Below are positions 6,511-11,787 of a stretch of 11,787 nucleotides of DNA, piece after piece. Both the position numbers and the translations under genes were made by a program. Origin of the DNA: an uncultured Bacilli bacterium (GTDB taxonomy: Bacteria > Bacillota_I > Bacilli_A > RF39 > UBA660). Positions within the stretch are counted from its first letter, which is position 1. Every line of letters starts with the position of its first letter. The notes beneath the pieces were generated by a model. That model searched no databases. It was given only the letters and a program-made list of their open reading frames with translations, and had not been told where the DNA came from. Where the stretch lies: the NCBI GenBank assembly GCA_947631895.1, contig CANRMU010000021.1:1-11787 (forward strand), in the 5' to 3' direction.

Positions 6511-6746
6511 ATGATGAAATAACTATATTAACAATAGATGATAAAGATTATGTTGTATTAGAAAAAATTAATAAAGAATTTCATGAATATTTAATTTTAT
6601 TTGAAGAAAATAATCCTCAAAACATATTATTAGTAGAGTATTATAAAAATGCTAGTCAAATAGAAGAAATAGAAGATAGAGATTTAAAAGTAATGTTATT
6701 AGAAGAATTTTTTAAAAGACATCCTGATTTAAAACAAACTATTTAA
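6507..6746 (+). CDS. Small acidic protein of unknown function, coupled to the upstream gene
   Basis: A 79-residue acidic protein. The first half looks strand-rich (EITILTIDDKDYVVLEKI), then a short linker, then another strand (NILLVEYYKN) and a C-terminal helix (LKVMLLEEFFKRHPDL). The N-terminal layout faintly resembles the DUF1292/YrzB group of small Firmicutes proteins, but I cannot claim membership. The start is supported by GGAGGT (6492-6497), nine bases before the ATG, and by the four-base ATGA overlap with the upstream TGA. The two genes are therefore probably co-expressed. A terminator begins at its stop codon, making it the last gene of the unit. Confidence 0.72.
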   Translation: MNDEITILTIDDKDYVVLEKINKEFHEYLILFEENNPQNILLVEYYKNASQIEEIEDRDLKVMLLEEFFKRHPDLKQTI

Positions 6747-6767
6747 AAGCCTAATTTTAGGTTTTTT
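6745..6767 (+). terminator. Rho-independent terminator after the small acidic protein gene
   Basis: AAAAGCCTA (6745-6753) pairs with TAGGTTTTT (6758-6766) with one G-T wobble and an ATTT loop. The T run 6762-6767 continues as CTTTT. The left arm overlaps the TAA stop codon. Confidence 0.8.
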
Positions 6768-6778
6768 CTTTTGGTTGT

Positions 6779-6807
6779 TTGACTATTTTTATTTCTTAGC
6801 ATATAAT
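6779..6807 (+). promoter_or_regulatory. Sigma-A promoter of the ABC exporter operon
   Basis: The -35 TTGACT (6779-6784) and a perfect -10 TATAAT (6802-6807) are separated by exactly 17 bases. The predicted transcription start is near 6814, which helps decide the start codon of the first ABC gene. Confidence 0.82.
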
Positions 6808-6819
6808 GTAAGAGTTCAT

Positions 6820-6826
6820 GAAAGGA
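6820..6826 (+). promoter_or_regulatory. Ribosome binding site that points to a TTG start at 6836
   Basis: GAAAGGA is nine bases upstream of an in-frame TTG at 6836. The ATG at 6818 would place this site inside the gene and start translation only about four bases after the predicted transcription start. Confidence 0.65.
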
Positions 6827-6835
6827 TTGATTATA

Positions 6836-8968
6836 TTGAAGAGCATTTTTAAGATATTAAAAAAATTTACAATTCCAATAATTATAACAATTTGCCTATT
6901 AGTTTTACAGGCAGAGTTAGATTTAAGTTTGCCTGATTATACTGCAAATATTATCAATATTGGTATTCAAGAAAAAGGTATAGAATATGCCTATCCAAAT
7001 GTTGTTAGAAAGAGTATTTTAGATAAAGTATTAGAAATATCTGATGATAAAGAATTTATTAAAGAACAGTATAATTTAGATAATGATAAATATTATATTA
7101 AAGATTTAAAAAATGAAGATAAAGAATTATTAGAAGATAAAATAATTAAAGATTTTATGTTTATTATGATGATTGATTCTAATAATGAACAAATTAGAAA
7201 TTCTTTAAATATTAATACTGATTTAAATACTTTTTATAGTATGTTACCTGTTGAAAAGAAAATAGCAATGAAAAATAATATGCTAGAAAGTGTTAGTAAT
7301 TTAGATGATACAATGATTAAACAGATGGCTGTTGAATCAGTTAAACAAGAATATCAAAATAATGGTTTTAATCTTGATAAATTACAAATAGATTATATTA
7401 TTTCTAATGGCCTTAAAATGATATGTTTAGCTTTATTATTAATGGTATGTGCAATATCAGTTGGCTTTTTAGCTAGTAGAATAGCTACTAAATTTAGTTA
7501 TTTATTAAGAAAAAAAGTTGTTAGTAAAATTATGAGTTTTTCATCTAAAGAATTTAATTTATTTTCTCTTGCAAGTTTAATTACTCGTTCTACTAATGAT
7601 GTTCAACAAATTCAAATGATTATCTTTATGTTTTTAAGAATTATAGTATTTGCGCCTATTATGGGATTTGGAGCTTTATTTAAAGTATTGGGTAATCAAA
7701 TGAATTGGGTTTTAGCTTTAGCAGTAGGTTTAATTTTATTAATTGTTTTATTCTTATTTATTTTTGCAATGCCTAAATTTAAATTAATTCAAAAATTAGT
7801 TGATAAGTTAAATTTAGTAACAAGAGAAAGATTAACTGGTATTCCAGTAATAAGAGCTTTTGGAACTGTTAAAGTTGAAGAAAAAAGGTTTTCAGATGTT
7901 AATAATGATTTAGCTAAAACCATTCAATTTTGTGATCGAGTAATGGGTATTATGATGCCTACTATGATGTTTATTATGAATGGGGTATCAATTTTAATTA
8001 TTTGGGTTGGAGCATCACAAATTGATGCCGGAACAGTTCAAATTGGAACTCTTATGGCTTTTATTACGTATTCAATTCAAGTTATAATGTCATTTTTGAT
8101 GATTAGTATGGTATCAATTATGTTCCCAAGATCATTAATTAGTTTTAAAAGAGTAGCTGAAGTTTTAAATAAAGAAAATTCTATTTTAGAAAATGAAAAT
8201 CCTGAAGATTTTAAAAATAATGATGGAACAGTAGAATTTAAAAATGTTAGTTTTTCATATCCAGATGCTGATGGGGAAGTATTAAGTGATATTTCCTTTA
8301 AAGCTAAAAAAGGAACTACTACGGCTATTATTGGTTCAACTGGTTCGGGAAAAAGTACTTTAATTAATTTAATTCCAAGATTTTTTGATGTAACTAAAGG
8401 AAGTATTTTAGTTGATGGTACTGATATTAAAAATGTGGATATTCATGCTTTAAGAGATAGGATAGGTTATGTTCCTCAAAAAGGTAATTTGTTTTTTGGA
8501 ACAATTAAAAGTAATGTTTTATTTGGTCAAGATGAAAACAATGAAAAAGTTTTAAAAGAGGCTTGTGAAGTTGCTCAAGCAAGTGACTTTATAAGTAAAC
8601 TTCCAAATGAATATAATTATGCAGTTAGTCAAGGTGGTACTAATGTTAGTGGTGGTCAAAGACAAAGACTATCGATTGCAAGAGCCATAGCTAAAAAACC
8701 AGAAATATATATTTTCGATGATTCTTTTTCAGCCTTAGATTTTAAAACGGATGCTAATTTAAGAAAAGCTTTAAGAGAATATACTAGTGATGCTACAATA
8801 TTAATTGTTGCTCAAAGAATAAGTACCGTTTTAAATGCTGATCAAATTGTCGTTTTAGATAGTGGTAAAGTAGTTGGGATTGGAACTCATGAAGAATTAT
8901 TTAAAAATTGTGAAGTGTATAAAGAAATTGCTTTATCGCAATTAAAGGAGAGTGAGTTAAATGCATAG
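6836..8968 (+). CDS. ABC exporter half-transporter, permease-ATPase, with degenerate ATP site (LmrC/BmrC/TM287-like)
   Basis: A membrane-embedded exporter half that pairs with the next gene product, probably a multidrug or lipid/peptide exporter. Numbering is from the in-frame ATG at 6818 (716 residues); the TTG at 6836 gives 710. TM1 is about 17-36. A polar insertion of roughly 155 residues (about 40-196) precedes TM2 (about 200-219) and should lie outside the cell. Further membrane segments lie at about 268-288, 297-317, 378-398 and 410-434. In the ATPase domain the Walker A is GSTGSGKST (506-514), the Q-loop Gln is 554, the signature is VSGGQ (610-614), and the Walker B is YIFDD (631-635). 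The D-loop is SALD (638-641). The catalytic Glu is Asp635 and the switch His is Gln666, the degenerate pattern of heterodimeric exporters. Its end overlaps the partner by eight bases. The substrate is unknown. Confidence 0.92.
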   Translation: MKSIFKILKKFTIPIIITICLLVLQAELDLSLPDYTANIINIGIQEKGIEYAYPNVVRKSILDKVLEISDDKEFIKEQYNLDNDKYYIKDLKNEDKELLEDKIIKDFMFIMMIDSNNEQIRNSLNINTDLNTFYSMLPVEKKIAMKNNMLESVSNLDDTMIKQMAVESVKQEYQNNGFNLDKLQIDYIISNGLKMICLALLLMVCAISVGFLASRIATKFSYLLRKKVVSKIMSFSSKEFNLFSLASLITRSTNDVQQIQMIIFMFLRIIVFAPIMGFGALFKVLGNQMNWVLALAVGLILLIVLFLFIFAMPKFKLIQKLVDKLNLVTRERLTGIPVIRAFGTVKVEEKRFSDVNNDLAKTIQFCDRVMGIMMPTMMFIMNGVSILIIWVGASQIDAGTVQIGTLMAFITYSIQVIMSFLMISMVSIMFPRSLISFKRVAEVLNKENSILENENPEDFKNNDGTVEFKNVSFSYPDADGEVLSDISFKAKKGTTTAIIGSTGSGKSTLINLIPRFFDVTKGSILVDGTDIKNVDIHALRDRIGYVPQKGNLFFGTIKSNVLFGQDENNEKVLKEACEVAQASDFISKLPNEYNYAVSQGGTNVSGGQRQRLSIARAIAKKPEIYIFDDSFSALDFKTDANLRKALREYTSDATILIVAQRISTVLNADQIVVLDSGKVVGIGTHEELFKNCEVYKEIALSQLKESELNA

Positions 8969-10757
8969 AGGACCTAGTACTGAAAAAGCCGAAGATTTTA
9001 AAGGAACTTTAAAAAAATTAATTCATTATATCTCTAAATATAAAGTATCATTAATTATTGTTTTTGTTGTGGCCATATTAAGTACAATCTTTTCTATAGT
9101 TGGACCTAAAATATTAGGAAATGCAACTCAAGAATTATATGTTGGTGTTGTCAATAAAATAAATGGTACAGGTTCTATTAATTTTGGAGCTATTGGTAAT
9201 ATTTTGTTATTTTTATTAGCTTTATATGTTTTATCTGCCATATTTTCTTATATTGAAAGTTGGATTATGGCTAGTATTAGTAAAAAGGTGACTTTTGGCC
9301 TTAGAAAACAAATGAGTGAAAAAATTAAAAAATTACCAATGAATTATTTTGATAAAAATACTACTGGTGAATCATTATCATTATTTTCAAATGATGTTGA
9401 TATTTTAGGAATGAGTTTAAATCAAAGTGCTGTAACGCTTGTAACTAGTATTGTAACGGTTATTGGTATTTTTGCAATTATGTGTTCAATAAATGTTACA
9501 TTAGCTATTTTAACGGCTTTGGTTTTACCCGTTGCGAGTATTATTGTTAGTGTAATTGTTTCCAAAAGCCAAAGACATTTTGCTAATCAACAAAAGTATT
9601 TAGGTCATGTTGATGGTGAGATTGAAGAAATGCTTGGCGGACACATGGTTGTTAAAGCTTTTAATGCCGAAGATGAAATGTTAGCAAAATTTGATGAAGA
9701 TAATAAAATGCTTTATGAATCAGCTTGGAAGAGTCAATTTTTATCAGGATTAATGCATCCAATTATGAATTTTATTGGTAATATCAATTATGTTATTATT
9801 TCAATTTTTGGAGCTTATTTTGTTATTCAAGGTAAAATTACGGTTGGTAATATTCAATCTTTTATTCAATATTCTAAAAACTTTACTCAACCAATTGCAC
9901 AATTAGCAAATGTAATGAATCAATTACAACAAATGGTAGCAGCAGCAGAGCGAATCTTTAAATTTTTAGATGAAGAAGAAGAAATTGGAGATGAAAGTGA
10001 ACCTGTAGTAGAAGAAAAGATTAAAGGAAATATTACTTTTTCACATGTTAATTTTGGTTATCAAAAAGATAAAACCATTATTCATGATTTTAATGCCAAG
10101 GTTAAAGCTGGACAAAAAATTGCAATTGTTGGTCCTACTGGTGCGGGAAAAACAACGATTGTTAAATTACTAATGCGTTTTTATCCTTTAAATAGTGGAA
10201 CAATATATTTAGATGGCGAAGATATTTCCAAATTGGATAAAGATGAGTATCGTAAATTATTTGGCATGGTTTTACAAGATACTTGGTTATTTAATGGAAC
10301 GATTATGGAAAACTTACGTTATGGAAAAATAACGGCAAGTGATGAAGAAGTAATTGAAGCTGCTAAAAAAGCTAGAATTCATCACTTTATTACAACTTTA
10401 AGTGATGGTTATAATATGGAACTTAATGAAGAAACAAGTAATATAAGTGGTGGACAAAAACAATTACTTACCATTGCAAGAGCAATACTAGCTGACCCAA
10501 AAATATTAATATTAGATGAAGCTACAAGTAATGTTGATACTAGAACCGAAGGTTTAATTCAAAAAGCTATGGATGAATTAATGGAAGGAAGAACATCATT
10601 TATCATTGCGCACCGCTTATCTACAATTATTAATGCTGATTTAATATTAGTTATGAACGAAGGCGATATTGTTGAAGTTGGAAGTCATGAAGAACTATTA
10701 AAGAAAAATGGCTTTTATGCAAGTATTTATAATAGTCAATTTGATAGTATTAATTAA
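8961..10757 (+). CDS. ABC exporter half-transporter, permease-ATPase, with canonical catalytic residues (LmrD/BmrD/TM288-like)
   Basis: The partner half of the heterodimeric exporter, 598 residues, the normal length for a half-transporter. After a soluble N-terminus come membrane segments at about 30-51, 78-97, 158-177, 180-201, 270-290 and a likely sixth near 296-320. The ATPase domain has Walker A GPTGAGKTT (391-399), Q-loop Gln439 (MVLQD), signature ISGGQ (495-499), Walker B ILILDE with catalytic Glu520, and switch His551 (IIAHR). These are all canonical, complementing the degenerate first half. AAAGGAG (8944-8950) lies ten bases before the ATG, inside the end of the preceding gene. The eight-base overlap indicates co-translation, as expected for equal production of both halves. 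A terminator follows 17 bases after the stop. Confidence 0.93.
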   Translation: MHRGPSTEKAEDFKGTLKKLIHYISKYKVSLIIVFVVAILSTIFSIVGPKILGNATQELYVGVVNKINGTGSINFGAIGNILLFLLALYVLSAIFSYIESWIMASISKKVTFGLRKQMSEKIKKLPMNYFDKNTTGESLSLFSNDVDILGMSLNQSAVTLVTSIVTVIGIFAIMCSINVTLAILTALVLPVASIIVSVIVSKSQRHFANQQKYLGHVDGEIEEMLGGHMVVKAFNAEDEMLAKFDEDNKMLYESAWKSQFLSGLMHPIMNFIGNINYVIISIFGAYFVIQGKITVGNIQSFIQYSKNFTQPIAQLANVMNQLQQMVAAAERIFKFLDEEEEIGDESEPVVEEKIKGNITFSHVNFGYQKDKTIIHDFNAKVKAGQKIAIVGPTGAGKTTIVKLLMRFYPLNSGTIYLDGEDISKLDKDEYRKLFGMVLQDTWLFNGTIMENLRYGKITASDEEVIEAAKKARIHHFITTLSDGYNMELNEETSNISGGQKQLLTIARAILADPKILILDEATSNVDTRTEGLIQKAMDELMEGRTSFIIAHRLSTIINADLILVMNEGDIVEVGSHEELLKKNGFYASIYNSQFDSIN

Positions 10758-10774
10758 TTTAGTTTTTAATAATT

Positions 10775-10806
10775 GATATTGTTGGTTATAAGCAATATCT
10801 TTTTTT
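10775..10806 (+). terminator. Rho-independent terminator of the ABC exporter operon
   Basis: GATATTGTT (10775-10783) pairs with AGCAATATC (10791-10799), with one G-T wobble and a 7-base loop. Seven T follow (10800-10806). Confidence 0.9.
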
Positions 10807-10839
10807 CTTATCTTTTGTTATTATATATTTAGCTATTTT

Positions 10840-10868
10840 AGTTTAAAACTGAAAAGAATGTATATAAT
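10840..10868 (+). promoter_or_regulatory. Probable promoter of the YfmF-like gene
   Basis: A consensus -10 TATAAT (10863-10868) lies 20 bases before the likely start codon. The -35 region is weak (TTTAAA at 10842-10847, spacing 15; no TTGACA match). An imperfect inverted repeat (10836-10854, TTTTAGTTT/AAACTGAAA, one G-T pair) covers the -35 area and could be an operator, but in AT-rich DNA this may be chance. Confidence 0.45.
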
Positions 10869-10888
10869 AAAGAAAGAGGTGCCTAATG

Positions 10889-11787
10889 ATGAAATACAAG
10901 CAATATGATTTTGAAAGTTTTAGGGTTTTAACAATTACTAGTGAACAATTTAAAAATGTTCATATGGAAATTAATTTTATAGATGATGTAGATAATATTT
11001 CTATGCCTCTACGTTCCTTTTTAGTTAATTTAATGGGTTATACAAGTAAAATATATCCTACTAAAAGAGAAATGTTAATTGCTTTAGAAAATCTTTATAA
11101 TAGTGTTTATTATACTAATTATTCAAGAGTTGGAAAATCTTATATTGCTAATTTTGTTTTAGATTTTGTTAGTCCTAAATATATTAAAGATAAAAAATAT
11201 TTAGAAAATTGTATTAAGTTTTTATGTGAACAAGTTTTAAATCCTAATATTAATGATGATAAATTTGATGAAAGAAGTAAAGAAATTATTAAAGAACGTA
11301 TTCATCAAAATATTGACCATTATAAAGAAAGTGCTTTTTCTTATGCCTTTTGTGAATCAAGAAAGTTTTTATTTAAAGATAGTATCTCTGGTAAGATGAT
11401 TAATGGTACACATGAAGAATTAGATAGTATTAATAATGAAGATTTAATTAATGATTATCATAAATTATTTGAAGATGCTAAAGTAGATATTTTAATTATT
11501 GGAGATTTAGATATGGATAAATGTGTATCTTATATTAATAAATATTTTCAAAAAAAATCGATTGTGGAAAATACTTATCAAAATAGTATCTCTAATAAAA
11601 TTAATCCTTATGAAGAATTAGAAGTAGAAGGTAAATATGCCCAAACACAATTGTTAATGTATTTACAATTTGATGAATTAAGTGAATTTGAATTATATGC
11701 CGTATCTACTTTATATTTACAAATTTTAGGAAGAGCAAATCAATCTGATAAATTAGCTAGATACTTAAGAATAGAAAATCCTTTAGT
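10889..11787 (+). CDS. yfmF: M16-family YfmF-like protein without the zinc motif, 3' partial
   Basis: The first 299 residues of an insulinase/M16-fold protein of the YfmF type, linked in Bacillus to the 5-aminopentanol modification of elongation factor P; the family usually runs about 420-430 residues. The frame is open to the right edge, so the gene is cut by the window. The N-terminal M16 half has FLVNLMGYTSKIYPTKREM (44-62) where active members carry HxxEH, and no such motif is present; YfmF proteins are typically non-catalytic partners of YfmH. Later blocks fit the family: NGTHEELDSINNEDL (172-186) and VDILIIGDLD (199-208). Two ATGs are adjacent (10886 and 10889). AGGTG (10877-10881) is seven bases from the second, which I prefer. 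A yfmH-like gene would be expected downstream but is not visible. Confidence 0.82.
   Translation, partial: MKYKQYDFESFRVLTITSEQFKNVHMEINFIDDVDNISMPLRSFLVNLMGYTSKIYPTKREMLIALENLYNSVYYTNYSRVGKSYIANFVLDFVSPKYIKDKKYLENCIKFLCEQVLNPNINDDKFDERSKEIIKERIHQNIDHYKESAFSYAFCESRKFLFKDSISGKMINGTHEELDSINNEDLINDYHKLFEDAKVDILIIGDLDMDKCVSYINKYFQKKSIVENTYQNSISNKINPYEELEVEGKYAQTQLLMYLQFDELSEFELYAVSTLYLQILGRANQSDKLARYLRIENPL

Noticed and set aside
10886..10888. First of two adjacent ATGs as the start of the YfmF-like gene
   Set aside because: It is only four bases from AGGTG, whereas the second ATG has a normal seven-base spacing; the difference is one residue.
1..11787. CRISPR array, tRNA or rRNA genes, transposase or integrase
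   Set aside because: No regularly spaced repeats, cloverleaf-type sequence, rRNA-like segment or recombinase motif was seen on either strand.

Overview
This is a roughly 30% GC window from a low-GC Gram-positive lineage, most likely a gut Bacilli/Erysipelotrichia-like or RF39-type relative of the Mollicutes. The evidence is strong A/T codon bias, sigma-A-type promoters, AGGAG-type ribosome sites, a T-box riboswitch and Firmicutes-type proteins. Two genes stop at TGA and all tryptophans examined are TGG, so TGA is a stop codon and the Mycoplasma code (table 4) does not apply.

Layout. Positions 3-1463: the C-terminal part of a VirB4/TraE-like conjugation ATPase that enters from the left edge. 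Positions 1465-3700: a promoter, a T-box leader, gltX (glutamyl-tRNA synthetase) and a translationally coupled DUF4186 gene, closed by a strong terminator. Positions 3802-4386: a small P-loop NTPase/kinase of unknown substrate. Positions 4412-5770 (minus strand): a phosphomannomutase/phosphoglucomutase, convergent with the kinase across a shared hairpin. Positions 5841-6767: a promoter, two unrecognised coupled genes and a terminator. Positions 6779-10806: a promoter, a heterodimeric ABC exporter pair with overlapping genes and a terminator. From 10889 to the right edge: the start of an M16-family YfmF-like protein lacking the zinc motif.

The genes form short, independently punctuated transcription units rather than one pathway. 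The coherent units are the charged-tRNA-sensing gltX operon and the ABC exporter pair. In the exporter the first half carries Asp and Gln in place of the catalytic Glu and switch His, so only one ATP site should be fully competent. No stretch longer than 300 bases is without a gene; the largest gap (1464-1703) is filled by the T-box leader.

I found no CRISPR array, tRNA, rRNA, transposase or integrase, and no clear new multi-gene system. The points most worth a second look are the T-box specifier register, the His-to-Thr change in the sugar-phosphate mutase active site, the TTG start of the first ABC gene, the lone VirB4 gene beside housekeeping genes, and the unrecognised gene pair at 5896-6746.
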